Program-made: the position numbers and the translations under genes | The notes under the pieces: model-generated | The model's input: only the letters and a program-made list of their open reading frames with translations | Database searches by the model: none | Told to the model about the DNA's origin: nothing | Source: Onthophagus taurus | Lineage: Eukaryota > Arthropoda > Insecta > Coleoptera > Scarabaeidae | Reading direction: 5' to 3' | NCBI RefSeq assembly: GCF_036711975.1 | Contig: NC_091967.1 | Coordinates: forward strand, 29,551,501 to 29,615,500 | DNA length: 64,000 nt | Shown: positions 30,746 through 42,827 of the stretch, piece by piece | How the letters are laid out: every line of letters begins with the position of its first letter | How positions within the stretch are numbered: position 1 is the stretch's first letter

Positions 30746-30829
30746 GTCAAACCTTTTATTAAAAGACGCACGGCAAAACCCTAAAGTTTCTAGTGTTAGT
30801 TCTAATTTTAGTTTAATTCACACCGGCCG

Positions 30830-31195
30830 TGAAAGCCATCGTACTTATAGAGACCAGATAAGAGTAACAGGGATAACGGGACATCCAATGAGTATAGTAG
30901 AGAGTATAATAGGTGTAATTGATGTTCCATTTCGTTACGAAAAACAAAAATTTTTAGGAAGTATAGAATGCTACATGTAGTGTACCATGAAAAGTTGTTT
31001 TTAATAAAATGATTTGTTATATAATTTACAAAAAAACAGATTAAAAAAATAAATTATCCATTAACAACCTAAAATGTGGTAGAATGAAGATAATTTTTGG
31101 AATTCAATAAAAATATTGTACATCATCGTACACTACATTTGCGAACAAAATTTACCTTTAAGGGCTGACGGATTACTAGGTCGAGAATTTTTAGA
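30830..31195 (+). pseudogene. Gypsy protease relic split by a MITE
   Basis: RVTGITGHPMSIVESIIGVI then DVPFRYEKQKFLG leads to the MITE. After it, LPLRADGLLGREFLEKF matches the end of Ty3/Gypsy protease domains (DGIIGRDFL type). The DTG active site should lie further upstream and is not seen. Identification rests mainly on the second block. Confidence 0.6.
30979..31134. mobile_element. 156 bp MITE
   Basis: The ends are AGTGTACCATGA and TCATCGTACACT, inverse with one mismatch. The flanks are ACATGT and ACATTT. Removing it restores a plausible protease reading across the site. Confidence 0.65.
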
Positions 31196-31204
31196 AAAAT
31201 TTGA

Positions 31205-32086
31205 TGAGTAGTATAGCTATGTGCGTTCTGGACCAAAATCCCATAAAATTTAACATTGGGGTCGAAAAGTCTTTTTATCCCCACCACTACCACCTTTCGA
31301 GGGTGTGGCCACGCCCACATGTTAAATTCAACGTAGGATCGGTCGACGGTGGCGTCACCTAGCGGTGGGTGGCGGAACCGGGTGGGGGGTTGTTACCTGA
31401 TGAGCGATAGATGGCATCCATCAGGCAAAAAAAAAACACATTTCATTAACATTTTCCAAAGTCGATAAGACCATTTACATTTATTTACTTTCTAACGTTT
31501 TTACGCAGTCGATGAGATGCGCCGGATTCCCTTTTCCAACATCTTTTGTGCTGAAGATGCGTCTATGCGTTCTCAAAGTCAAGTAGGTTACCAGAGACGT
31601 ATTCAAATCAAATTTGAGATAATAATTTTTATTATTTTTTTTCTAAGTACGCGTCCTTTAAAAAGTTATATAAAATGGTTACATTATATGGAGTACAGGC
31701 TGTCCCAATTTCGATGTCCGCATAGGCTATCTCCGAAACTAAAAGAGATAGAAAAAAAGTAGCTTACATGTCATGATCTCGTTTTTCGAGATAATGCTAA
31801 TGCCGAAAACTCCGAACAGCTATCGTCTTTTGTTTTCGCCCTATCGGCAAAAACTAAAAATTTTGCGAAAACGACAATCGCGAATATCTCACTTATTATC
31901 AAAGATGGAGTATTATAAATAAAACATTATATGGGCAACTTTTTACGAAGAATTCATTAGCGTAGATAGAATTTTTTTCCCATCTTTTATTTTCGAGATT
32001 ATAGACGTAACTTTATTTTTTTAAATGGAAACCATAGTTGGCTATAACCTAAAATAATTTGTTATTTTCTTCTGATAACAAATATA
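31205..32086. other. No gene; mariner-type terminus near 31693
   Basis: TACAGGCTGTCCCAATTTCG at about 31694 is typical of a mariner end, but its partner was not found. A local GC-rich patch (31330-31400) contains CCTGATGAGCGATAGATGGC and CATCCATCAGG, an inverted pair. No coding frame is supported. Confidence 0.4.
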
Positions 32087-32835
32087 TACAGGGTGTCCAA
32101 TTAGTGCGATATCGGACGATATCTCCTTACAGGGTGTCGCTAGAAGAAAATGTTTATATATAAAGTTGTTTGGTGCTCGAAGGTACATAACCTAAAAATA
32201 TTTTTGTTTATACAGGGTATTGCAAAAACAAAGTACAAGGTACAACTTCGTAAATTTAAATGGAACACCCCATATTTTATTACATTTTTGAATTACCTTT
32301 AAAATTCGACATACTTTTTGTTAAGCAGTACCTATACCAAAATTTTACCGTTTTTGAAATATTCAACATTTTGTGGAAAAATCTCCGTCTGCACGTGTCT
32401 ATAAAAGAAAGCATACCCAATTTATTTAAGACCCTAGAAAGCAAATCTTTTGTAGATTATTAATGCATAGTTACAGTAACTTCATGCCCCTATAAAAATC
32501 TGGTAACCTTCTACAGGGTGTTCGTAATATTGTACTCAATACCAGAAACTTGAAATAGCTATATCTCATTTTTTTTTTAAATGGAATGCCTCATATTTTT
32601 TTATCTTACATTATTCGCCAAGTAATAAGGTTTCTTTTTTATAAAGCATGTCCTATACCTATTTACAATAGTTATCAAGTTATTTACGCTTTTTACAAAT
32701 TTCTACTTTAATATCCATTTGATTTCAAAAAATGTTTGTTGGTTGGCTATGAAAATAATAATTGATGACACCAAAGCAAAAGAATGCTTTGAATTTGATA
32801 GTCTGCTAAATTTGTACAAACTAATAATATTCAAT

Positions 32836-33805
32836 ATGAATTTTTCAAGAGATGAATTAATAAAAATGGTTTACTGTTTGGGTGCAAGTGATGAAAATTG
32901 TTTATTAGCAAGTAGAATTTATGCACAAAGGTTTCCAGAAGCTGAACGCCATCCAAATTGTTTAGCATTCGAAAGACTGCCGGTTCTTTCGAATCTTTCC
33001 TTAATTCGAAAGAACCGGCAATGTAAATTATGAGTCAAAATTACAAAGTGAGAAAACAGCAGCAAGTACAGAAAACGAAATGTTAGTCATACAAGCCGTA
33101 GTAGAGAATCCGCTTATTTCCTGCAGACAAATTGAGCAACAGTTAGGCATTAAGAGATCCACTACCAACAAAATTATTAAACAATATAAATTCCATCCTT
33201 ACCATATACTACTTGTTCAAGAGTTATCTAATGAAGATTGTGTAAATCGGAGGAATTTTTGCCTTTGGGCGTTAGAAAAAAATCAACAATAACCTGACTT
33301 TTTTGATTATGTATTGATGACAGACAAAGCTACCTTCCATAAAAATGGATTTGTAAACCGTCACAATTTTCATTACTACTCTGATGAAAATCCAAGATAT
33401 CTGAGAGCATTAGACCATCAACACAGGTGGTTACTTAATGTATGGGGCGGCATCATGGGAACAAAGGTATTCGGGCCATATTTTTTTAATGAAGCTGTAA
33501 ATGGTCAGAACTTTCTAAATTTCTTGCGGACTAATTTGGAGAATGCTTTCGAGGATTTACCACTTCAAATGGTGAGGCGAATGTGGCTACAGTTAGATGG
33601 AGCGCCTCCCCATTTCAGTCGTCGTGTGAGGGCGTTTCTGACCGGTTTCTTGGCCGCCCAGATCTCCAGATCTATCAAAACTTGATTTTTTCTTATGGGG
33701 TTTTGTGAAAAATCGAGTTTATCAAGTGCCTGTTACTACCATAGAAGATATGAAGGAAAGAATTAAAAACGCTTTTAACGAAGTAAGCTGCGAAATGCTG
33801 CAGTG
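32836..33805 (+). pseudogene. Mariner transposase (DD41D-like) in the long-TIR element
   Basis: The N-terminus MNFSRDELIKMVYCLGASDE, then ASRIYAQRFPEAERHPN, is the first helix-turn-helix. A 17 bp inverted duplication at 32978-33020 disrupts the frame. It resumes with PLISCRQIEQQLGIKRST (second helix-turn-helix), MTDKATFHKNGFVNRHN (first D region), YSDENPR, VWGGIMGTKVFGPYFFN and LQLDGAPPHFSRRVRAF (second D). The third acidic region is lost in frameshifts after 33640. There is one extra stop at 33290. Defective. Confidence 0.85.
32978..33020. repeat. Perfect 17 bp hairpin inside the transposase gene
   Basis: TGCCGGTTCTTTCGAAT, a 9-base loop CTTTCCTTA, then ATTCGAAAGAACCGGCA. The right arm encodes expected transposase sequence while the left arm is foreign to the frame. 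It therefore looks like a templated inverted duplication. Confidence 0.85.
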
Positions 33806-34794
33806 AGTAAGCAATTCCTTTGTTAGAAGAATTCGTTTGTGTGAAGAACGTTAAGGCAGACACATTGAAAATTATGTATAGTGTTACTTTCTTTTGTTTT
33901 TTTATGGTATTTGTTCAGAAACTTTGCCGTTTGTTGACTTTAATAAAATATTTCCTTGTTATTTTATGTTGCCAATTCCATATTTTTCGTTGTCTTTTGA
34001 AAATTTTTATATTAGTTTTTATGTACATAAGCATTAGTCGATTGGACTAGTCCACAAATTCTGAAATTCATCTCTTGAAAAGTTTATATTGAATATTATT
34101 AGTTTTAATTTCTTTTTGCATTTTTTTGCTTTGTTGTTATCAATTATTATTTTCATAGCTAACCAACAAAAAATTTTTGAAATCAAATAGGTATTAAAGT
34201 AGAAATTTGTAAAAAGCGTAAATAACTTGATAACTATTGCAAATAGGTATAGGACATGCTTTATAAAAAAGAAACCTTATTACTTGGCTAATAATTTAAG
34301 ATAAAAAAATATGAGGCATGCCATTAAAAAAAATGAGATATAGCTATTTCAAGTTTCTGGTATTGAGTATTGGTATTGAGAAACTCCCTGTAGAAGGTTA
34401 CCAGATTTTTATAGGGGCATAAAGTTACTGTAACTATGCATTAATAATCTACAAAAGATTTGCTTTCTAGGGTCTTAAATAAATTGTGTATGCTTTATTT
34501 TATAGACACGTGCAGACGGAGATTTTACACAAAATGTTGAATATTTCAAAAACGGTAAAATTTTGGTATAGGTAATGCTTAACAAAAAGTATGTCGAATT
34601 TTAACGGTAATTCAAAAATGTAATAAAATATGGGGTGTTCCATTTAAATTTACAACACCCTGTATAAACAAAAATATTTTTAGGTTATGCACCTTCGAGC
34701 ACCAAACAACTTTATATATAAACATTTTCTTCTAGCGACACCCTGTAAGGAGATATCGTCCGATATCGCACTAATTGGACACCCTGTATAGTTT

Positions 34795-35880
34795 GTGGGG
34801 TATATTTCTTATAGTTATTGAATAATTAATAAAAATTCATTTTGTTCCATCTCAAACTAATGTATGTATTTAAAAGTTAATGTTGCTATATGATGGGGAA
34901 AGAAATGAATTTTTAAGAAAAACAAAATACTATATATATAACTATATATAACTATATATATATACTTACTATATAAAGAATGTTTTTAGGATCTTAATAA
35001 TGAAAAAAAACTTTGGCATTCCATTTAAAAAAAAAAGTTGACAGTCGCCATTCTGAAATAATTCGTCCAATTGAAAATGTGATATCACCATCATGTAGAG
35101 AATGTCCTAAAACATATTACTGCCAAATATTTTGAAAGTAGTACCCATAGTATGGCTAAAAAAAAATAAGGCGCTTACTCTGAATCAGGCTGTATATGGA
35201 ATTATTAGGACGCTAATAACACAGGCCGACAAAATTTAAATGTTTTCTAAACCAACAACTGGACTAAGGTTTTACTCCCGAAGGTTTTTTACGTTCTAAA
35301 TCCAAATTTAATCTCAAAAATGCTTCATCACGTAAGGTTTTTAAAATATCTTAGCCAAAATATGTTAAAAATACGGTTTCTGGTCGTATTTGTGGTTATA
35401 GTTCACATGAGGGAATTAAAAAAAAATTTTTTTTATAAATTTTGAAATTATTACCCTTCCCCTTTAAAACTCTTTTTCAGTTATTTATTATTTAGAATGT
35501 TTTTTCTTCTTCGAGATATCATCTGTTGAAATTAATAAGTACATCGGTTTGCTCTGTCCTTAATAAACTGATGTTGAGTTACATCAAGTTAGCAATGCTG
35601 ACGCACAGTAAAACAAATATGCGAAAATGTGATCAAATATCTAAAAATGAAGCTTTAAAGTTGAAATTTTTAACCATGCATTTATCTATTAACCAGGAGG
35701 TATTCAATTGAGAAACTGAACATTCAAAATACAGTATATTATGTATATTATGTAGTATATTATGGTTATTAGTTCTATTATTTTTTATGGTTTGTTAACA
35801 AAGTTGTAGTTTTAATGGGAAAACTCTAGCAGTATTTACAAAAATAAAATGATTTTTTACGAGATTTATTCATTCAAAAA
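34795..35880. other. No gene recognised
   Basis: AT-rich DNA with TA tracts (34930-34970) and a mariner-like end AATCAGGCTGTATATGG near 35185. A 61-codon frame at 35526 has no motif. Confidence 0.45.
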
Positions 35881-36302
35881 GAGACAATTGTTTAAAAGTT
35901 AATAGTTTCTGTTATTTTTGTTAATTATAATTTAATTAGTCGGCCTTATAAAGTATATAGGCTTTATAAAGTTCTTATAAAGGACGAACGTTTTCCTCCG
36001 TCCAAGTGGGCACTTGGTCGAATTACGTATCTCCACCCCGGACCGGACGGATTTGCGCGAGTGGCAACGGTGAAGACACCAACAACGACTTTAACGCGAC
36101 CCGTCACTAAACTTTGTGTCTTACCGAGTGCCGATAATTGAGTGTTAATTTCGTTTTCATTATTTGTTTCGGATTTTCTTAACGTTGTCCGTCGTTCTTT
36201 TATTTTGTTGTGTTTGATTATGTTTCAATATTAGATTATGCTTTCTTTTCACATGTTTTATTGTTATTTCGGTTGCCTTCCGTTCGGCAAGGCGGGCGGT
36301 AA

Positions 36303-36681
36303 TGTTTAAAAGTTAATAGTTTCTGTTATTTTTGTTAATTATAATTTAATTAGTCGGCCGTTTCGTATTTTTTAAGTTTTGTTATTCAGTTGTTTTTTCT
36401 ATAAGAGTGACGTTCACGTGCAAGAGACCACGCGTCAATTTTCTGTGCTTAAAGTATTTCCGTGTTATTTCAAATAGATGTTCGTTAAAAGTGTTTCGAC
36501 TTTTATTTTCTGTTTGAACAACCACTAAAAGATTCTACAAGAACTATAAGACGTTTATATTTCATTTTCTTTATTTGACAGTTTTTCACCCGAACTTTAA
36601 TTGACATTTATAAGTGTTTCAAATTTTCCCGTTTGCGTTTCTAATATTTTCTTAACATTTTTTTTGTGTATTTTCTTAACA
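36303..36681 (+). repeat. BEL LTR (middle)
   Basis: TGTTTAAAAGTTAATAG to TTTTCTTAACA, 379 bp. Nearly identical to 42156-42535; visible differences are a 1 bp indel in AAGAGTGACG/AAGAGTTGACG and one substitution in ACTATAAG/ACTGTAAG. Confidence 0.92.
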
Positions 36682-36704
36682 TTTTTTGGTCCTTCGAGCC
36701 GGAT
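36682..36704 (+). promoter_or_regulatory. BEL primer-binding region
   Basis: TTTTTTGGTCCTTCGAGCCG directly follows the LTR; TGGTCCTTCGAGCCGG would be the tRNA 3'-end complement. The specific tRNA was not determined. Confidence 0.6.
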
Positions 36705-36786
36705 CTATAACCGGAAGTGCGGAGAGAAAGAACGTTTTGTGTGTTTTTCGATTTTTCGTTTTCGTGTTTATTTGTGTTACGTTACC

Positions 36787-39700
36787 ATGGCAACCGCTAG
36801 TGAAATTGACTTAAACCCGATTTTTGAACGGCAAAATGACATTCACGGGTTAATTTCTCGCACAATAGACAATATTAAAAAACTCGCTATCGCGAAACGT
36901 ACTCGCGGAAACATTCAAAGTCGTCTTGAGCGACTTGAAGCGAATTGGAGTGAATTCAACGAGTCGCATAAATACTTGTCAAAATATCGGCATTTATTCA
37001 CAGAAACAATATATTTCACAGATGATTTATTTTCGGTTTGTGAGGAGGCGTATATGGAGGCCAAGGGCGAAATTCTCGATCTGATGGAATCATTTCTAAT
37101 TCCTCAGCCTTCTCAAGCCCCCGCTGGAAGCGTAACGGAGATGGTTCGTCCATCGGCGCCTTCGCGACATTTGCCGCAAATCAAACTTCCCAATTTCGAC
37201 GGAAAGTACGCTAATTGGGCTCAGTTTCGGGATTTGTTCGTCGCAATGGTTACTGATAATCGGGAATTATCAGACGTTGAACGATTGCAGTACCTGAAAA
37301 TGACATTAATCGGTGAGCCAGCTCAATTGCTCAAAAACATCGCGATAACGAATGAAAATTTCGAAAAGGCGTGGCAGACGTTAGTTGAACGATACGAAAA
37401 TCGCCGGTTACTAATCGAATCTCAATTAGCAATACTATTTTCCGCGCGCGCTATGAAGAACGAATCTTCGAGTGAATTAAAACGACTCGTCGGGGAAGTG
37501 AAAGAAGGAATCGGTGCGCTTGAAGTTTTGAAATGTCCCGTCCAACATTGGGATTATTTTCTAGTTTTTCTGATTATCAGAAAATTAGATATGGACGTGA
37601 TGAAAGAATGGGAAAAGTCCATCGGTGACCATCGAGATCCCTCAACGTATGAAGAACTCGAGAACTTCTTAATCGGGCGTATTCATACATTGGAGGCAAT
37701 CGAGAACTTGCAAGCAAACCGAAAGCCTAACCAAACTTCACATTCCACGAAGATCCCAGTTGTAAAAGTTCACAACGCATCTTCCGGAACGTCCAACTGT
37801 TTCATATGCACTTCGAATCATTATATCTCTTCATGTCCAACGTACCTTGCGAAGAGTCCGTCTGCAAGAATCGAATTCGTGAAAAGTAATAAACGATGCT
37901 TTAACTGCCTTGGACCTCACCTTGTTAAGGATTGTCGCGTTTCGAAGCGCTGCCGCGTATGCAACAAGAATCACCATAGCACGTTGCATGATGCCCCTTC
38001 AGATTCCCGTTCACGCTCTACCAGCACACAGCATGCGAACCCCGAAAGAAACGTTCAGCAACTTTCATCTCGAACAAATAATAATCAAGCGCCACTTTCC
38101 TCAAATTCTCACGTTATAAATTCACACCACGTTCATACCCCCGTGATTCTGGCGACAGCGCTAGTGTTAACAGTTTCTAGTCGCGGTGAAACCATTCTAG
38201 TTCGAGCTCTCATCGACCAAGGATCAGAAGTATCCTTTATCTCCGAGTCCCTGGTGCAACAGTTGCAGATTTCGCGTCATTCAGCCAGTATCCCAATTTT
38301 TGGCATTGGGTCGCAGCACACCAGTGTCTCACGCGGTACTGTGAACATTAAACTAGCATCAAAAGTGAACCCTTTCATTTCATACGAAGAAGAAGCTCTA
38401 ATTCTCCCGAAACTTACCGCATATCTTCCTCAAAAAAGAACAGCGCATATTCCCTTCGAGTTAGCAGACCTTCCGCCAGATGATCCTGATTTTACATCAT
38501 CTAGAAATATTGATTTGATTCTTGGGGTTACTTTCTACTCAAAAATAATTCAAGATGGAATTCGAAGAAGCGAGGATGGATCGCTCGTGGCTCAACAAAC
38601 CTCCCTCGGGTGGATTCTTTCCGGTATCATGGCCGATCAACCGTCTTCAAACTCAAACCCGTTCGCGTTTCAATGTTCGATTGATCGGGAACTCCTTAAA
38701 ATTATTCAACGTTTTTGGCAACAGGAAGACGATACGGTTTCGGTTCCCTGTATTTCGCCGGACGAAAAAGAGTGCGAAGATCACTTTGTGAGTAACTATT
38801 CGCGTGATTTAAACGGTCGTTTCGTGGTTCGTCTTCCTTTCCGTCGGTCTCCCACTGAATTGGGCGCTTCTTATCCGATTGCCATACAGACTTTCACAAG
38901 ACTTGAACTGAGATTCGCCAAAAATTTGAATTTTAAACAGAAGTACAATCAATTTATGTGTGAATACCTTGAATTGGATCACATGCGTCAAGTATCGGCC
39001 CCGCTTCGTGAACTTCCTCAATTCTATTTGCCTCATCATGGAGTTATTCGGGAGAGCAGTTCGACCACAAAATTGCGCGTCGTGTTTAATGGGTCCCAGA
39101 AAACATCTTCGGGCATGTCGTTAAATGAATGTCTCCATACCGGGCCTAAACTTCAAACCGAGTTGGTCGACGTTCTTCTCCGGTGGAGACGCCATCCGGT
39201 GGTATTCGCGTGTGATTTAGAAAAAATGTACAGACAGATTAATGTACATCCAGACGATTGGCGGTATCAACAAATCGTTTGGCGTGAAAACTGTACGGAT
39301 CCTATTCAAACCTATCAGCTAAGTACCGTTACTTACGGGTTATCGTGCGCGCCATACTTAGCGATTCGGTGCCTTCGGCAGCTAGCGGACGAACACTTAA
39401 GCTCACAGCCTCTGGGAGCTTCTGTTATTCGACTGGACACCTATGTGGACGACATCCTCTCGGGCGCGAACGATCTAGACAAGGTTCAGGAGGTTATCTT
39501 TCAAGTGAACCTTATCCTGACGGCGGGCGGTTTTACTGCGCGAAAATGGACGTCGAATCATCCTGAAGTGCTTCGTTCTTTAGCTCCTGAATTTCTTTCA
39601 GGTTCAAGTACTGTTAATTTAGACGAATCAAACTCGCCGCGTGCGTTGGGATTGCTCTGGAACAATTCAGAGGATAATTTTTTGTTCAGTTTCAAGTCAT

Positions 39701-41994
39701 ATACTGATAAACCATTCGAACTTACCAAACGCGTCATCTTATCCTTTATCGCGCGGTTGTTTGACCCGCTCGGCTGGCTAGCTCCTATCGTTGTTACAGC
39801 CAAAATCTTTATGCAAGAGCTGTGGACTCGAAATCTTGAGTGGGACGATTCTTTACCAAGCGATTTGGTGACGCGGTGGAGTTTTTTCCTTGATAATTTT
39901 AAAGAGGTTCCAACTATTCGGGTACCGAGGTGGCTTGGGTTGTCGGACTGTGCACAATCGGTCGAGGTTCATGGATTCGCTGACGCCTCGAACAGCGCTT
40001 ATGGTGCGGTGGTTTACCTTCGGGTTGTTTCGGGCGATGAAGTGCGTGTTTCAATCCTTATCGCTAAAACAAAAGTGTCACCAATTAAGCGCGTTACGAT
40101 ACCGCGACTCGAGTTGTGCGCCGCGGTTATTCTTACGCGTTTGATCCGATGAGTTCGCGTGACTTTGGATCTTATTAATCATCCAGTGCACCTGTGGAGC
40201 GATTCGACCGTTGCTCTATTCTGGATCTGCAGCCATCCATCACGTTGGAAGGACTATGTTCGCAACAGGGTGACCGAGATCCAGGAATTGACCGAGGCGA
40301 AGTGGCATCATCTCCCAAGCGAGGATAATCCAGCAGATCTACTATCTCGTGGCGTTCCATTGAGGAGACTGCAGCAAGAGGATTTTTGGTGGTCCGGACC
40401 TTCCTGGCTCCGTTCATCATCGTCACAGTGGCCTTTGTTCCGGGCAACGTTGAGTACCGAAGCTGACGTGGAGCAACGAGCTATTTCAACTTCAAACACA
40501 GCATCCATGGTGAAAAAAGGCTGGGACCTTAAAGAAAAATATTCGTCCTTGAGCAAACTTCTTCGTGTTACGGCTTGGTGTATCAGAGTTTTCGACAGAA
40601 ATAAGTTTTATTCTGTTTCAGATATTCTGTCGCAGGAAGAAATTAATCGCTCTTTAATGTTTTGGGTTCGCGAATGTCAGCAATTATACTTCGATCAAGA
40701 GATCCGACTTCTGCAGAGCGGAAAAGCAGTTCAGCGTTCAAGCCCACTGTTCCGTTTAGTCCCATTCGTTGATGGATTTCTCCGTATCACTGGTCGCCTT
40801 CGATTTTCGACGTTGGATTGGAACGAGAAACACCCAATTATACTGCCAAGGGACTCCAGACTCACTACATTGATAATTGACAGCCATCATCGTAGAACAT
40901 TGCATGGAGGAACACAACTTACCTCCACTTCCATTCGTCGACAGTTTTGGATCATTGGAGGCCGTGTTCCCGTTCGGGCTTTTATCCATCGATGCATGAT
41001 ATGCGCAAAACAGCGAGCTGTTACAAGCCAGCAGCTCATGGGTCAACTTCCTTCGGCCAGAGTTCGTCCTTCAAAACCATTCCAACATTCAGGCATAGAT
41101 TATGCTGGGCCGTTTCAGCTTCGCAGTATGCGAGGGAGAGGAGCTAAAATGTACAAAGGATATTTAATCGTCTTTGTTTGTATGACTACCTCAGCTGTTC
41201 ACCTGGAGATCACTTCTGACTACACGACAGCGGGATTCCTAGCAGCATTCAAACGTTTCTCCGGTCGTCGTGGAATCCCAAGCTGCATCTATAGCGATTG
41301 TGGAACAAATCTGGTGGGAGCTGATAAGGAACTTCGAGCAATGTTCTCGACAGCCTCGTCGCAGTGGAGACATCTTGCACATCTGCTCAGTTGTGACGGG
41401 ACCGAATGGAAATTTAATCCTCCAGCAGCGCCCCACTTCGGAGGAAAATGGGAGGCGAGCGTAAAATCAGTTAAAACTCACTTTAAGAAGGTCGTCGGAG
41501 CAACAACACTTACTTATGAAGAATTTTCGACGGTCCTCGTTCAAATTGAGGCCGTATTGAACTCACAACCTCTTTGTTCAATCTCCGATGACCCTAATTC
41601 TTACGAAATTTTAACGCCCGCCCATTTCCTCATCGGCAGTTCCCTCACTGTAGTTCCTGAGCCTTCCTTGCTCGACGTTAACATTTCACGTCTTTCACGA
41701 TGGCAACATTTGCGACGAATGATAGACGACTTCTGGCTAAAATGGGAGAGATTTTATCTCCAGTTCATTCAAAATTCCAATAAATGGTATCAGCAACGTA
41801 ACTTACCTCAAGTAGGAAGGTTGGTTCTTATAAAGGACGAACGTTTTCCTCCGTCCAAGTGGGCACTTGGTCGAATTACGTATCTCCACCCCGGACCGGA
41901 CGGATTTGCGCGAGTGGCAACGGTGAAGACACCAACAACGACTTTAACGCGACCCGTCACTAAACTTTGTGTCTTACCGAGTGCCGATAATTGA
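36787..41994 (+). CDS. BEL/Pao gag-pol polyprotein with one in-frame TGA
   Basis: The start is chosen at ACCATGG (36787), a good Kozak site, rather than the upstream ATG that lies within the LTR. Gag (DUF1759-like) is followed by CCHC knuckles (CFICTSNHYISSC, CFNCLGPHLVKDC, CRVCNKNHH). The protease has ALIDQGSEVSFISESLV. RT has FACDLEKMYRQINVHPDD, YGLSCAPYLAIRCL and YVDDILSGA. RNase H starts HGFADASNSAYGAVVY. A TGA at 40150-40152 interrupts, then the same frame continues with LWSDSTVALFWI, HLPSEDNPADLLSRG and RNase H end. The integrase has CMICAKQRA, SGIDYAGPF (D), YSDCGTNLVGA (D) and HFGGKWEASVKSVK (E). The DUF5641-like C-terminus contains LVLIKDERFPPSKWALGRI. Total about 1735 codons, full length with a single nonsense codon; otherwise undamaged. 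Confidence 0.93.
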
Positions 41995-42155
41995 GTGTTA
42001 ATTTCGCTTTCATTATTTGTTTCGGATTTTCTTAACGTTGTCCGTCGTTCTTTTATTTTGTTGTGTTTGATTATGTTTCAATATTAGATTATGCTTTCTT
42101 TTCACATGTTTTATTGTTATTTCGGTTGCCTTCCGTTCGGCAAGGCGGGCGGTAA

Positions 42156-42535
42156 TGTTTAAAAGTTAATAGTTTCTGTTATTTTTGTTAATTATAATTT
42201 AATTAGTCGGCCGTTTCGTATTTTTTAAGTTTTGTTATTCAGTTGTTTTTTCTATAAGAGTTGACGTTCACGTGCAAGAGACCACGCGTCAATTTTCTGT
42301 GCTTAAAGTATTTCCGTGTTATTTCAAATAGATGTTCGTTAAAAGTGTTTCGACTTTTATTTTCTGTTTGAACAACCACTAAAAGATTCTACAAGAACTG
42401 TAAGACGTTTATATTTCATTTTCTTTATTTGACAGTTTTTCACCCGAACTTTAATTGACATTTATAAGTGTTTCAAATTTTCCCGTTTGCGTTTCTAATA
42501 TTTTCTTAACATTTTTTTTGTGTATTTTCTTAACA
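42156..42535 (+). repeat. BEL 3' LTR
   Basis: Starts TGTTTAAAAG after the purine-rich GGCGGGCGGTAA and ends TTTTCTTAACA, followed by the ACAAT duplication. Confidence 0.92.
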
Positions 42536-42540
42536 ACAAT

Positions 42541-42823
42541 TTACATATTACTTTTTATTTAAGCTCTGTAGAGTTTTATAAGATGAAAGTCATAACCATG
42601 TTGGATTTTCTACAAAAAAAATTGAAATGATGGAATATTAATATAAAAAAATATGAATCGGAAAGCTTATTCTTTAGTGACATTTTTGCGGAAACTTCGA
42701 AACACGTCCTTATCGCAGAACCATTAATGAATGGATTTAAAAAAATGTTTAGAATGTTACAACATACCTATGAGAAATTTAGGTAAACCGTGGGTACCTA
42801 CATCTATTTGTACTACTTGTAGA
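42541..42823. other. No gene recognised
   Basis: AT-rich sequence between the BEL target duplication and the piggyBac TTAA. Confidence 0.5.
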
Positions 42824-42827
42824 TTAA

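Larger units (their letters stand above)
29903..30815 (+). mobile_element. Penelope-like element fragment with inverted flanks
   Basis: The left flank AGAACTAACACTAGAAACTT and GGGTTTTGCCGTG are mirrored at 30768-30815 (CACGGCAAAACCC, then AAAGTTTCTAGTGTTAGTTC). Between them lies an intact GIY-YIG frame and the Penelope-type motif at 30715-30745. The RT is not present. Confidence 0.75.
32089..34786 (+). mobile_element. Mariner element with long (about 0.7 kb) terminal inverted repeats
   Basis: The ends are CAGGGTGTCCAATTAGTGCG and CGCACTAATTGGACACCCTG, with TA at 32087-32088 and 34787-34788. Inverse similarity runs for about 770 bp on the left (to about 32862) and 720 bp on the right (from about 34064), with scattered differences. 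The transposase relic lies between. The left arm includes the transposase start codon, so the right arm carries an antisense copy of the first codons. Confidence 0.88.
35889..42535 (+). mobile_element. BEL/Pao three-LTR tandem composite, 5 bp target duplication
   Basis: Order: first 57 bp of an LTR (35889-35945), a 25 bp filler, a 332 bp pol tail (35971-36302, the same as 41824-42155), a complete LTR (36303-36681), gag-pol, and a complete LTR (42156-42535). ACAAT flanks the whole at 35884-35888 and 42536-42540. The two full LTRs differ at only a few positions, so the insertion is young. A tandem LTR-internal-LTR-internal-LTR with a large deletion in the first unit explains the structure. Confidence 0.88.

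Noticed and set aside
31390-31428. CCTGATGAG...CATCAGG as a hammerhead ribozyme
   Set aside because: The CTGATGAG box is present but no GAAAC follows at the required place; it is just an inverted pair.
36601-36786. Upstream ATG extension of BEL gag
   Set aside because: It lies in the LTR and primer-binding region; the ACCATGG at 36787 fits the family start better.
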